From contig NZ_CP020104.1 of assembly GCF_002056795.1 (NCBI RefSeq), forward strand, positions 4,287,501 to 4,351,500: a DNA stretch of 64,000 nt, in the 5' to 3' direction. A model generated the notes under the pieces. It saw only the letters and a program-made list of their open reading frames with translations, ran no database searches and had not been told where the DNA came from. The position numbers and the translations under genes were made by a program. Of the stretch, positions 7,492 to 17,104 are shown piece by piece. How positions within the stretch are numbered: the stretch's first letter is position 1; each line of letters begins with the position of its first letter. Source of the stretch: Spirosoma aerolatum. GTDB lineage: Bacteria; Bacteroidota; Bacteroidia; Cytophagales; Spirosomataceae.

Positions 7492-9501
7492 ATGAGAGCC
7501 ATCTGGGTACTATTCTTCATGGTTTTTAGCCTTCAGTCGTTCGCGCAGCCCCCGCGAACGCTTAAACGCTATTTTGGCATGCATTTCGATTTCCACGCAA
7601 CGGAAAACGATACCACTATTGGAAAGAACCTCTCCGAAAAATCGCTCGACTCGCTTTTGACAGCCATCAAACCCGATTTCATCCAGGTCGATTGCAAAGG
7701 TCACCCAGGCATTAGCAGTTATCCGTCGAAAGTACCAACGGCTACTCATGCCCGTAACATCACGGGTGATCCATTGGCTTTTTACCGGAGCGTTACCCGC
7801 AAACATGGCGTTGATTTATACCTCCATTACTCTGGTGTGTTTGATGTAGCAGCTATCGAAAAACACCCAAACTGGGCCGTTGTAAAAGCCGACGGCTCTA
7901 TCGACAAATCGAAAACCTCGGTACACGGTCCTTACGCCGATTCGCTTTTGGTCCCGCAACTTAACGAGTTAGCCAGTTGTGGAGCCAATGGTGTTTGGGT
8001 AGATGGTGAATGCTGGGCTACTATACTCGATTACTCACCAACTGCCCTTCAGCGTTTCCGCGAAGAAACCGGAATCACCACCATTCCACGTTCCAGCAAA
8101 GATTCTGGTTATGAAGCCTTTCGGGAGTTTGCCCGTCGGTCGTTTGTCCGTTATCTCGGTCGATATGTTGATACTATTCACCAGAAATACCCTACATTCC
8201 GAATAGCATCGAACTGGGCTTATTCCTCTATGATGCCAGAGCCGATTACCACAAATGTCGATTACCTGTCGGGTGATCTGACTCCGGGTAATAGCGTTAA
8301 TTCTGCTGCCCTGGAAGGGCGAATTCTGGCTGCCCAGAGTCAACTCTATAAAAAGCCCTGGGATATTATGTCGTGGAGTTTCTGGTATAGCTTTAACCCC
8401 AATCGTCAGGGCGACCAGAAAACAGCCATCCATTTGATGCAGGATGCGGCACAGATTCTTTCGCTGGGAGGTGGTTTTCAGGCGTACTATCAGCAAAGCA
8501 ACACAGCCGCTATTCCCCTTCGTTACCTATCCGTCATGACCGAACTGAGCCGATTTGTTCGAGCCCGGCAACCTTTTTGCGAAGGCACTACCCCAATTCC
8601 ACAAGTGGCGGTGGTCTATGCAAACACTACCGTTCGGGCTTTCAATCAATCGCTTTTCGGCAACGGCCAAACGCAGCGTATCAATGGGGTCCTAACCGCC
8701 CTGCTCGATGCGCAGTTGCCGGTTGAGGTGCTGTCGGAACAGCATTTGCAGGGTCGTATGAATCAATATCCCCTCATAATCGTCTCGCAACAGGATTCTC
8801 TCAGCCCCGACTTCCGACATGACTTACTTGCCTATGCTCAACAGGGAGGCCATTTGTTCATTATGGGTGCCCGTACCTCCCAGCAGTTCGCGACCGAACT
8901 AGGTGTAACTGCTGGTCCTATTCAATCAACCAGCTCGCCCAAAACCCTCTTGTTAAATGGTAAGACGCTGATGCTCAGCGGCCCTTTCCTACCCATTCGA
9001 CTCGCCAGCAAAGCCGCTCAACCCATTGGAAAATTTCTGGCATCAGAGGCTAACGAACTGGTCAATGGTGTTGTAGCTTCCGAAATACCCTGGGGGAAAG
9101 GGAAGCTTACGGGGATCTATGCTGACATTAGCGCCGATTATCGCATCCATCAGTCATCGGGTCTGCGCGATTTTATAGCTGCTCTAGCCAAGCCGTTACT
9201 ACCCAATCCACTGGTTGAGGTTCGTGGCTCGCATTTAGTCCATGTCGTTCTGGGGCAACAACACAACCGACTCACTGTAAACCTGATCAATACCGGAGGT
9301 CGCCATGCCGATCCGCAGGTTTTTACGTATGATGAGGTACCGCCCCTCACAAATCTAGAAGTTCGTATACGTACTAATCATCAACCGAAACGGGTAATGC
9401 AACAACCTGAAAATAAACAATTAACATTTCAATATGCCAATGGTATCGCCACTGTGACCGTTCCTCAATTAACTATTCACTCGGTATTAGTGATGGATTA
9501 A
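7492..9501 (+). CDS. Secreted TIM-barrel glycosidase-like protein
   Basis: 669 aa with a Sec signal (MRAIWVLFFMVFSLQSFAQ). Residues ~25-330 look like a (beta/alpha)8 barrel: YFGMHFDFHA at the start, FIQVDCKGHPG, YLHYSGVFD and GANGVWVDGECW, where acidic residues sit at strand ends as in clan GH-D/GH29-like glycosidases. A middle domain (IPQVAVVYANTTVRAFNQSL to LFIMGARTS) resembles the Rossmann-like trimerisation domain of GH42 enzymes. The C-terminus is beta-rich. The family is not certain and no catalytic pair can be fixed by eye. It starts 22 nt after the esterase-like gene, so the two are probably in one operon. Confidence 0.65.
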   Translation: MRAIWVLFFMVFSLQSFAQPPRTLKRYFGMHFDFHATENDTTIGKNLSEKSLDSLLTAIKPDFIQVDCKGHPGISSYPSKVPTATHARNITGDPLAFYRSVTRKHGVDLYLHYSGVFDVAAIEKHPNWAVVKADGSIDKSKTSVHGPYADSLLVPQLNELASCGANGVWVDGECWATILDYSPTALQRFREETGITTIPRSSKDSGYEAFREFARRSFVRYLGRYVDTIHQKYPTFRIASNWAYSSMMPEPITTNVDYLSGDLTPGNSVNSAALEGRILAAQSQLYKKPWDIMSWSFWYSFNPNRQGDQKTAIHLMQDAAQILSLGGGFQAYYQQSNTAAIPLRYLSVMTELSRFVRARQPFCEGTTPIPQVAVVYANTTVRAFNQSLFGNGQTQRINGVLTALLDAQLPVEVLSEQHLQGRMNQYPLIIVSQQDSLSPDFRHDLLAYAQQGGHLFIMGARTSQQFATELGVTAGPIQSTSSPKTLLLNGKTLMLSGPFLPIRLASKAAQPIGKFLASEANELVNGVVASEIPWGKGKLTGIYADISADYRIHQSSGLRDFIAALAKPLLPNPLVEVRGSHLVHVVLGQQHNRLTVNLINTGGRHADPQVFTYDEVPPLTNLEVRIRTNHQPKRVMQQPENKQLTFQYANGIATVTVPQLTIHSVLVMD

Positions 9502-9576
9502 TAAAAATTAATTTTTTCCAGTATTTTGCTTCATAAATACCATTTGCTTACTTGAGCAATCTTTCTATCTACTGCT

Positions 9577-10710
9577 ATGAAGCTGCCAATTCTCCTGCTC
9601 CTGATTATCATTTGTGTAACGAATGCATACAGCCAGTTTACCGTATATCAGAACGATAGTGGGCAGCTTTTCACTACGTTCGAAACGTACGCAAGCGGCA
9701 TCAATGCCAGTGCCCGAACGCAGACGACGTATCAGGGTAGCCCGTTTCTTACCTATCCAATCTGGCAACCTGGCACCGTTTTGTTAGATAAACAGGGGAA
9801 GCAGGTCGATGCCGAACTCGCCTACAATCTGGTGACTAACGAAGTGCTCTACCGGTTTCCGGGTGATTCTGCCGTTCAGATTATTACCCCAGAAGCATTT
9901 ACGATCAATTCAGATCGTTTTATTCGCCCTCAGGGCACTATATCTACCAATACGTTCCGGCCTTATTTGATGGCTCTATCCGATGGGCCAACCAAACTGC
10001 TGAAAGGTATGAGTCGGCAACTCCGAGCCAATAGCCGACTCGATAGTTATAGTAAGGAAATCTACACACTCGGGGCTTACATCACTAAAACTGATTATTA
10101 TATTCAGAAAGGGGAAGCCAAACCGGAGTTGATCAATCTGGCAAAAAATAGCTCTGTGCTGGCCGTTTTGTATGAACAGGCAGACAAATTGAAGGCCCAA
10201 TTACCTGACAAGTCACTAACGCCGGAAGCTCTCATCCCAATGCTGGCTTACTATGATAACTTAATGGCTGCCGACCGCACAGCGAAATCGCCTTTGCTGG
10301 CTAATCCTACGTTTACACAAGTACTCCATCAAAAACTTGCTTATCCAGCCTATGCGCAAAATCAGGGTTTCTATGGCCGGGTATATGCAGGCTTCGACAT
10401 TGACAATCAGGGGCAGATCACAAACGTAAGCATCCTGAGTCCCGACAATGCGGGCTTCCGATTCGATTTAACCGTCCGAAATGCGCTGGAAAAGATGCCA
10501 CCCGTCAATCCTGAGCTTCAGGGGAAATACGTCTTGCCTGTTGCCTTCATATTGACCAACACCAAAGAGTCGAACGAGCCCCATATACCCGTCAACCAAC
10601 TTCCCAGCGACCGTTTGATCGGCAAAACAATACTGGACGAATTTGTGGTTAAAATAAGCATTTCTAAACCCGGTATCGCGTCGCGCGAAGTGTGGGGCTA
10701 TTACAAATAG
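9577..10710 (+). CDS. Secreted protein with a TonB C-terminal-like domain
   Basis: 377 aa with a Sec signal (MKLPILLLLIIICVTNAYSQ). The C-terminal part (about 255-330: GRVYAGFDIDNQGQITNVSI, then LTVRNALEKMPPVNPELQGK) has the layout of the TonB C-terminal domain seen in energy-transducer-like proteins. There is no membrane anchor or proline-rich linker, so it is not a working TonB. The N-terminal ~200 residues were not recognised. Function unknown. Confidence 0.65.
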   Translation: MKLPILLLLIIICVTNAYSQFTVYQNDSGQLFTTFETYASGINASARTQTTYQGSPFLTYPIWQPGTVLLDKQGKQVDAELAYNLVTNEVLYRFPGDSAVQIITPEAFTINSDRFIRPQGTISTNTFRPYLMALSDGPTKLLKGMSRQLRANSRLDSYSKEIYTLGAYITKTDYYIQKGEAKPELINLAKNSSVLAVLYEQADKLKAQLPDKSLTPEALIPMLAYYDNLMAADRTAKSPLLANPTFTQVLHQKLAYPAYAQNQGFYGRVYAGFDIDNQGQITNVSILSPDNAGFRFDLTVRNALEKMPPVNPELQGKYVLPVAFILTNTKESNEPHIPVNQLPSDRLIGKTILDEFVVKISISKPGIASREVWGYYK

Positions 10711-10730
10711 ACCTCGCCTTGCCAAACCGG

Positions 10731-11297
10731 CTATTTTGCGGAAGCCGTAGCCGAGCCGTTTGCAAGCGCCATTCTGACTTTCAACCCGAAATCTTTGCCC
10801 TTCGAAACGTCCTTCATAGTCACTGTAATTCCGCCCGGACTCGTCCATTGATTAGCCTTTGGCGTACCGTAATGGGCAGTAAAATAGGATTTCAGCTCGT
10901 TCTGATAGGCATTAACCGACTCCTGGCTGTTCAGGAATAAATCAACATCAATGGCCGATACTTTTTTGGCCGTTTGATAATAGAGCATATCAGCCGATTC
11001 AAGGTTTTTGAACTCGATGGTATAACCAACGTGATCATCATCACTCTCGAACGGTTCACCTTTCTCCACTCCCTTCACCTTATCAAAGTCATCACCCAAC
11101 TTAATACCACGCCAATCACTGTCAGCCGTCAGCCCCAGTTCAGCCAGGCGGTCGGTAATTGTTACGTCTATGTCTGATTGTGAAGCAGTTGTGGCCGTTG
11201 TATCAGCCGTTTGTGTATTCGTTTGCTGGCGATTTTTACAAGCCTGCTGGCTGAATACCAAGAAAACACTCAAGAGAAGTATAGCTATTTGTTTCAT
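10731..11297 (-). CDS. Lipoprotein of unknown function, last gene of the ABC exporter operon
   Basis: 188 aa with a lipoprotein signal (FLVFSQQAC, Cys20) and a Thr/Gln/Ala-rich linker. The folded part includes DWRGIKLGDDFDKVKGVEKG, reminiscent of small domains that open with GIKLG(D/M)..., but no family is assigned. Its start is only 3 nt after the stop of the ABC gene at 11301-13064, so it is likely cotranscribed and may act with the exporter. That link is inference. Confidence 0.7.
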   Translation of the reverse strand: MKQIAILLLSVFLVFSQQACKNRQQTNTQTADTTATTASQSDIDVTITDRLAELGLTADSDWRGIKLGDDFDKVKGVEKGEPFESDDDHVGYTIEFKNLESADMLYYQTAKKVSAIDVDLFLNSQESVNAYQNELKSYFTAHYGTPKANQWTSPGGITVTMKDVSKGKDFGLKVRMALANGSATASAK

Positions 11298-11300
11298 ACA

Positions 11301-13064
11301 TTAACTAACTCGTTTGCCATGAAGCAGCATATCGACCGCATCCCCCAACGAACCGGCGCGGGTAACCTCCCCGGAATTGATGAAGAAAATCTCGTCGGCA
11401 TTTTCAATGGTATTTAATCGGTGCGCGATGATGATGCGCGTGGTGGATTCGGGCAGATTCTGCAAAATTTCTTCCAGTAACTGTTCGGTTATGGTGTCGA
11501 TGTTGGCGGTCGCTTCGTCCAGAATAAGCAGTTCAGGATTACGTAAAACTGCCCGAATGAACGCTATCAGTTGCTTTTGCCCCAGACTGATCGTATCGCC
11601 GGTCGACTGCACGCTGGTTTCCAATCCTTCGTCGAATCGTTCCAGCAATCCAGTCAGGTTCGCTTGCCGAATTACTTCCGCCAATTGCTCGTTGGAATAA
11701 TTCCGGTACTGTTCATTACCATACAGGATATTCTCCCGAACGGTGCCCGTAAACAAAAAGGGCTCCTGTAGAATAAAACCGATTTTCTGCGTCCGCTCTT
11801 CGGCGCTATACGACCGGATATCTTTACCATCGAGCCATACGGTTCCACTGGTTGGGTCGTATAAACGGGCAATAAGCGAAGCGGTTGTGGTTTTGCCTCC
11901 TCCCGTTGGGCCAACCAGTGCGTAGGTCTTCCCTCGTTCGAGCGTGAAGCTGATATTATGCAGCACTTCGTGACCATTGGGATAGCTAAACGATACGTTC
12001 TGAAAGGCCAGTAAAGATGCGGTTGATACCGCCAACTGGTTTTCAATCGTCGGCAAATTCGATTGCATCGTCAGCAAATACGAAATCCGGTCCCAACCCG
12101 CCATGGCCACCTGAAAGCTAGCCCACAAGGCAGCCAGTTGCCTAAGCGGGTTATAAAAGTTCGTCACATAGGCCAGAAAACTAATCAATAACCCAACGGT
12201 AAATCGGTCTGTTGAGATCAGGTAAATACCAAATGTCAAAACGACTACCTGTCCCAAACTCGCAACGAAACCATAAACAGGCATAAAAACCGTATTGGCG
12301 ATTCCAGCACCTATAGCCGCTTGATAATTTACTTCGTTCGCTTCTTCGAAACGCTTACGAAAATAATCGCGTCGGTTAAAGGCGATGATTACTTTAAAAT
12401 TGGTCAGGCTCTCCTGAATTTCGGCACTCATCCCACCTACGCTTTTCAGGCTAGCAGCATTTTTCCGCTTTACCCAGGGGGAGGTAACCTGTGTAAACAA
12501 CCAGATCAGAATGGCTGGTGCCAGGGCAGCCGCTCCCAATGGCAGATCAATAAAAAGTAAAAACAGCCCTGCACCAATCATGGTCACAATACTCCCGACA
12601 AACTGCATCAGCGATTGCGAGAAAAATTGGTTCAGCTTGTCGGTGTCGTTGTTGATCCGCGAAATCAGGTCCCCTGCTTTATTCTGATTGAAAAATGCGA
12701 CGGGTAATTCCTGAAGTTTGCTAAACACAGCATTGCGCAGCTTGAATAGCATCCGTTGCCCCACGCCCCCCATAAGCCGGGTTTGTAAATAACTGGTGCC
12801 CAACGTACAGGCATACATCGCCAGCAAAATACTGCCATACACCAGCAACCCATGAAACTGTTTGGCCTGCACATACGTATCCACCGCCCGACCAATCAGC
12901 ACGGGACCCAGCAGGTTCAGGCTCGAATTGATCAGGATAGCAGCAAAGGCCAACAGCAACGTCTGGCGCTCATCATTGATGAATGTCAGGAGTTTGCGGA
13001 GAGCTTTTGTCGTGGCATTTTTTTCTTCCTTCTGCCCGACAAACTGATTAAGATCGTAGTTCAT
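11301..13064 (-). CDS. ABC exporter half-transporter, subunit with intact Walker B and H-loop
   Basis: 587 aa: six-span type IV exporter membrane domain (about 30-330) followed by an ATPase domain. Walker A GPTGGGKT (385-392), Walker B LLILDE (512-517, catalytic Glu517) and switch His548 (IAHRLNT) are intact. The signature motif is altered to ISLGQ (492-496) instead of LSGGQ. Its first 17 nt overlap the end of the partner gene at 13048-14802. The two would form a heterodimeric exporter of lipid, peptide or drug in the inner membrane. Substrate unknown. Confidence 0.92.
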   Translation of the reverse strand: MNYDLNQFVGQKEEKNATTKALRKLLTFINDERQTLLLAFAAILINSSLNLLGPVLIGRAVDTYVQAKQFHGLLVYGSILLAMYACTLGTSYLQTRLMGGVGQRMLFKLRNAVFSKLQELPVAFFNQNKAGDLISRINNDTDKLNQFFSQSLMQFVGSIVTMIGAGLFLLFIDLPLGAAALAPAILIWLFTQVTSPWVKRKNAASLKSVGGMSAEIQESLTNFKVIIAFNRRDYFRKRFEEANEVNYQAAIGAGIANTVFMPVYGFVASLGQVVVLTFGIYLISTDRFTVGLLISFLAYVTNFYNPLRQLAALWASFQVAMAGWDRISYLLTMQSNLPTIENQLAVSTASLLAFQNVSFSYPNGHEVLHNISFTLERGKTYALVGPTGGGKTTTASLIARLYDPTSGTVWLDGKDIRSYSAEERTQKIGFILQEPFLFTGTVRENILYGNEQYRNYSNEQLAEVIRQANLTGLLERFDEGLETSVQSTGDTISLGQKQLIAFIRAVLRNPELLILDEATANIDTITEQLLEEILQNLPESTTRIIIAHRLNTIENADEIFFINSGEVTRAGSLGDAVDMLLHGKRVS

Positions 13065-14802
13065 ACTGGTTGGTGCTCCGCTGCGACTGGTAAATCTGAA
13101 CGTATTCGGGGCTAGTGGTCATCAGTTCGGTATGTGTACCCTTATCTACGACTTCGCCTTCCATAAGCAAAATAATCTGCTCGTAATTTTCCACGGCGGT
13201 AATCTTTTGGGTGACCGAAATAAGGGTCATGCCAGGGTAATTCTGCTGCACATTAGCCAGAATTTTCTGCTCGGTATTGGTATCCACCCGCGCGGTAAAG
13301 TCATCCAGCAGAAGTATTTTTGGGTTGAGTGCCAGCGCACGAGCCAGCATGATCCGCTGCTTCTGCCCTCCCGACAGGCTGCTACCCCTTTCCGACACAA
13401 TGGTTTCGAGCTTATCGGGCAACGAATCGACAAAATCCTGCAATTCTGCCGTGGCAATGGCCTTATTCATTGACGCTTCGGTGACGGTTTCGTTGAAGGC
13501 AATGTTCTCGCGCAGGCTCATATTAAAGATAATGCTATCCTGGAAGACAAACCCAACCTGCTGATGAAAAGCATCTTCGTCATACGCATCAATCGGTTGT
13601 CCATCAAACATGACCAGGCCGGACGTAGGTTTAATCAGCCCTGTTAACAGAAACAGAAGTTGACTTTTCCCCGCAGCCGTTGGCCCTACAATGGCGGTTT
13701 GGGTCCCCGCACTGACCGAAAACGAAATATGTTTCAGAACAGGCTTTTCCCCATAATTAATCGACACATCCTGAAGCGCTACATCACCGTTCAAGGTAAC
13801 ATCAATTGTTCCACTTTTGACCGTCTCAGCTGTCTGCAAGACCTGATTCACACGCATGTAGGAGGCCGATGCCTGAGCAATCACGTTACTCATGAACCCA
13901 ATCAGGATGATTGGAAAAATGAGCAGGGCCAGATAACTGTTGAAGGCCGCAAAGTCGCCCAACGACATACTGCCCCTAATGACAAAATGCCCACCCAGTA
14001 CCAGTATTGTCAGCATAGCCATATTGGCCGTAAACGTGATAACAGGAATGAGTCCGGCAAACAACTTTAAGATGCCAATACCTAACTCCTTTGCCTGCGT
14101 GTTCGCTGCCAGAAATTTTTCATATTCCAGCTGTTGCGAGTTGATAACCCGAATCAGGGCTGATCCCAGAATACTTTCGTTGATGACTTTGTTGAGCCAG
14201 TCAATTACCTCACGGCTTTTGATGAACAACACGCGAACTTTTTTCAGGACTAGAAAAAACGTAACCCCAATAATGGGTACAATCGACAGAACCGCCAGCG
14301 CCAGTTGCCAGTTGATGCCAATTAGCAGAATACTAGCCCCAACGATGATGCATAGCGACGACACAATGGACACGATGGCCTGCGATACGAATGTCTTAAC
14401 AGAATCAATATCAGATGTCAGGTTAGTAAGCAGTTTGGCCGGATTGGTATCCTGGATATACGTAAAACTCTGGCGGGAAATTTTATCGGCCAGTTTGGTT
14501 CGCAGGTCTTTGGCGACACGCTCTGACGCGCGCGTCTGGACAATACTTTGCAGATAGGTAAACAGAAAAATAACCAGTGCAGCCCCCAAAAACTGGATCA
14601 GCGTTGTTTTTAGCACATAGTGACCGGCACCGTACGCGTCAATTGCCTTTGCGATAATCATAGGCAGCACCAGATTGATTCCGTTGCTGGCCAAGGCCAG
14701 GAAAATCAGCAGGAAAATCGTTCTGGAGTAGGGTTTCAACAACCCCAGCAAAGGCGAAGGAGGTTTCTTTGCTGCTTCTTTTTTCGGTACAGGTTGGCTC
14801 AT
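13048..14802 (-). CDS. ABC exporter half-transporter, degenerate-site subunit
   Basis: 584 aa with the same layout: membrane domain about 25-320, ATPase domain about 335-584. Walker A GPTAAGKS (373-380) and the canonical signature LSGGQ (476-480) are present. The catalytic Glu after Walker B is replaced by Asp (LLLDD, D501), and the switch His is replaced by Gln (SVTQKIT, Q532). Paired with the altered ISLGQ of the partner, this makes one weak and one active ATP site, as in heterodimeric exporters such as TM287/288 and BmrCD. First gene of a three-gene operon. Confidence 0.92.
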   Translation of the reverse strand: MSQPVPKKEAAKKPPSPLLGLLKPYSRTIFLLIFLALASNGINLVLPMIIAKAIDAYGAGHYVLKTTLIQFLGAALVIFLFTYLQSIVQTRASERVAKDLRTKLADKISRQSFTYIQDTNPAKLLTNLTSDIDSVKTFVSQAIVSIVSSLCIIVGASILLIGINWQLALAVLSIVPIIGVTFFLVLKKVRVLFIKSREVIDWLNKVINESILGSALIRVINSQQLEYEKFLAANTQAKELGIGILKLFAGLIPVITFTANMAMLTILVLGGHFVIRGSMSLGDFAAFNSYLALLIFPIILIGFMSNVIAQASASYMRVNQVLQTAETVKSGTIDVTLNGDVALQDVSINYGEKPVLKHISFSVSAGTQTAIVGPTAAGKSQLLFLLTGLIKPTSGLVMFDGQPIDAYDEDAFHQQVGFVFQDSIIFNMSLRENIAFNETVTEASMNKAIATAELQDFVDSLPDKLETIVSERGSSLSGGQKQRIMLARALALNPKILLLDDFTARVDTNTEQKILANVQQNYPGMTLISVTQKITAVENYEQIILLMEGEVVDKGTHTELMTTSPEYVQIYQSQRSTNQYELRS

Positions 14803-14827
14803 AGATAGCCTTGGGTGAAGGATAGCA

Positions 14828-14835
14828 CAAAGGTA
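14828..14835 (-). promoter_or_regulatory. Probable -7 box of the ABC exporter operon
   Basis: TACCTTTG on the minus strand, 26 nt before the start codon at 14802. The -33 region would lie inside the hairpin at 14850-14903. Confidence 0.4.
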
Positions 14836-14849
14836 GCAAAAAGCGTATC

Positions 14850-14903
14850 GGTTTGTGGTTAAAAGTTGAGCAAAGCACTCTGCTCAACTTTTAACCACAA
14901 ACC
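14850..14903. terminator. Perfect 23-bp palindrome after the flotillin-like gene
   Basis: 14850-14872 pairs perfectly with 14881-14903 around an 8-nt loop. It starts 3 nt after the flotillin stop and probably ends its transcript. No long T tract follows, so it differs from a standard intrinsic terminator. It resembles the other long intergenic palindromes of this window. Confidence 0.7.
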
Positions 14904-14906
14904 AGT

Positions 14907-16871
14907 TTAGTTGCTTTCCCCAGCTTTCGGCTCTACGGCTTTGGTCACATCCACAATTTTTGTAACCTTACCTGTTTTACGCTCCTCGATCTGCTCCAGG
15001 AGTTGAAGGCCCATTAGCCCATTCAGTGATCCGTCGGAGCCATTGCCCGTTCCATTGATAACGATATCGGGTATGATACGTATCTGACCCTTACCGATCT
15101 CTTCCGTGATTTTGAATCGGGTAAAGTTATCATCGCCCATAGCGCGTACCTGCAATTCGTAGGCTTCGGCCGTTGAACGACCAATGGCCAGAATTTTTTC
15201 GGCTTCGGCATTACCCGTTTTGGCAATGCGTTCGGCTTCGGCATCGGCGGTAAGTTTGGTAGCTTCCGCATCGGCAGCCGCCTGCCGACGACGCGCTTCG
15301 GCGTTGGCTTCGGCCCGTATCTTGGTAGCTTCTGATTCAGCAACAACCTGTAACTTAAGGCTTCGTGCCTCCCCTTCCGATTTTTTTACGGCGGCATCAG
15401 CCGTTCGCTGGGCAATTTCGACGCTCTGCTGGGCTTTCACCACTTCGCGCTGAATATCGGCCAGGGCTGTTTCGCGTTCCATCCCCTGCCGTTTTTCCTG
15501 CGCCATCCGCTGCGTTTCGTAGGTCTTTTCCTCCTCCTGAGCAATCTTCCGATCGGTCAGGGTTTTCATAAGACTATCCGGTGGTACGATATCACCAATC
15601 AGCGTATCGACAGCGTTTACGTTATACACTTCCAGTACAGCACGGATATGCTCGCGGGCAGCCTCCTGCCGTTCTTTACGAGTACTCAGGAAGGCAATCA
15701 CATCGGAATCCTGCGCTGAGTTACGAAAATAGTTGCCGATAGTCGGCTCCAGTACCTGCGAGACCAGATTTGTCATGCTCCCAAAGCGGGCAATTACTTT
15801 CGGAGCCTCCGCCGATGGAATATGGATAATCTGGGCCACGTCGAGGTTGAATGGGAAACCGTCTTTCGAGCGAACCGTAATAGTCGAGAGGTTTCGGTCG
15901 AGCGCGTGGGCTTCTGTTCGGGCATTGGCCCAGTTAAGGACCAGGTTCGTGGTCGGTACGCCTTCCACTTTCATGGTATAGGTATTGATCGGGTATTTAC
16001 CCGGTCCCAGCGGTTCCATCCAGACGCCCCGAAAGCCTTTCCGCACGATGTTGCCGTGTTTAAACGACTCGCCGGTCAGGTCTTCGCCATCTTCGCCAAT
16101 GTACGAAATCACGACGCCCACATGGCCAATCGGCACTTCGGTCATCGGTATTTCCTCAATCTGGATGGCCCAGGGATTTATGTAATATGAACCTGCCAGC
16201 ACAACCTGCGGCTGAAGTCCCCGATTACCGCCATGTTTCAGGAAGCTATCAACATCCTGGAAGTTGTTATGGCCTTCTACGTTTTTACCGGCGATCTGTC
16301 CTGGTTGTAAAGGTGCCCCATCGAGCGTCGTAATGATACCGACCATGTTTTCCCGAATAACAGTCATGTCGGCAATGGTTATCGTAAACGCGAACGTATT
16401 GATCCGATAGGTACCGGGTGTCAGCAAAGCCGTTTGGCGACCTTTTTGCCCACCACTGCTCAGAAAGCGTTCAGTATCCTGAAAGTTGTCACAATCGACC
16501 CGACGAGCCAGAATATTACCCGTTGGTAATTCAGCACCGTCATTCGATAAGACCAGACCGATTTTCCCTTCCGGGATGACCGTAAATGGTTGCATGGTTA
16601 TCCCATACTGCCAGGGCCACATCCACCAGTATAAACCCGGAGCCAGGGTTTGCGCCTGATAACCCGCTTCGCCTTTGGTAGCAATAATTCGCCCATCGGG
16701 CAGGCCTTTTTCGGCACCAACCAGCACGTATTTTTTCGTAACCAGACCGATCCGATCCTCGGGAACAATAACCATCCCGAACAAAAAGCGGAGTACTACT
16801 TTATAAAGTACAAAGGTCAACAGGAGCAGGATAATCCAGCCCCAACTCATGATAAGTGGACTTAGTTCCAT
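14907..16871 (-). CDS. Long flotillin-like SPFH/band-7 membrane protein
   Basis: 654 aa. One membrane span near residues 8-34, then four related ~60-70-residue segments (about 36-95, 98-167, 171-240, 245-300), each built as VP..xIGLV, an LP.G.I block and an L.PG.Y.IN end. Next comes an SPFH-like region (about 305-450), then a long charged coiled coil (about 460-590, A/E/K/R-rich) and a C-terminal tail. Flotillin-type proteins form large membrane-bound assemblies that organise membrane microdomains. The family usually has about 500 residues or fewer, so the repeated N-terminal part is the extra piece. It could instead be listed simply as SPFH-domain protein. Confidence 0.85.
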   Translation of the reverse strand: MELSPLIMSWGWIILLLLTFVLYKVVLRFLFGMVIVPEDRIGLVTKKYVLVGAEKGLPDGRIIATKGEAGYQAQTLAPGLYWWMWPWQYGITMQPFTVIPEGKIGLVLSNDGAELPTGNILARRVDCDNFQDTERFLSSGGQKGRQTALLTPGTYRINTFAFTITIADMTVIRENMVGIITTLDGAPLQPGQIAGKNVEGHNNFQDVDSFLKHGGNRGLQPQVVLAGSYYINPWAIQIEEIPMTEVPIGHVGVVISYIGEDGEDLTGESFKHGNIVRKGFRGVWMEPLGPGKYPINTYTMKVEGVPTTNLVLNWANARTEAHALDRNLSTITVRSKDGFPFNLDVAQIIHIPSAEAPKVIARFGSMTNLVSQVLEPTIGNYFRNSAQDSDVIAFLSTRKERQEAAREHIRAVLEVYNVNAVDTLIGDIVPPDSLMKTLTDRKIAQEEEKTYETQRMAQEKRQGMERETALADIQREVVKAQQSVEIAQRTADAAVKKSEGEARSLKLQVVAESEATKIRAEANAEARRRQAAADAEATKLTADAEAERIAKTGNAEAEKILAIGRSTAEAYELQVRAMGDDNFTRFKITEEIGKGQIRIIPDIVINGTGNGSDGSLNGLMGLQLLEQIEERKTGKVTKIVDVTKAVEPKAGESN

Positions 16872-17104
16872 AGCTGAAACAGTGTTAAAATGGTTAAGAA
16901 ATAAAAAGTAAGTGGAGAGATCCAGAGTCAGATGACTCTGTTAGTGATCGGAGAATGAAGACATTAGGTCTACATCGGTGTAGGGAGTTGACTGTCAGAT
17001 TGACGGGTCAAATGTATAGCGGCACCCGATCTCCGTGTATCGAAAATCGGATGATTGGTTACGGCATGGCCGGATTGGAGCCGGGGATTGATGAGTGGCT
17101 TAGT

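Noticed and set aside
8035..8496. 153-codon minus-strand frame
   Set aside because: It lies entirely inside the 669-aa secreted protein gene, which has a signal peptide and domain features. The reverse frame has none.
13940..14557. 205-codon plus-strand frame
   Set aside because: It lies opposite the membrane domain of the ABC exporter gene and has no recognisable features.
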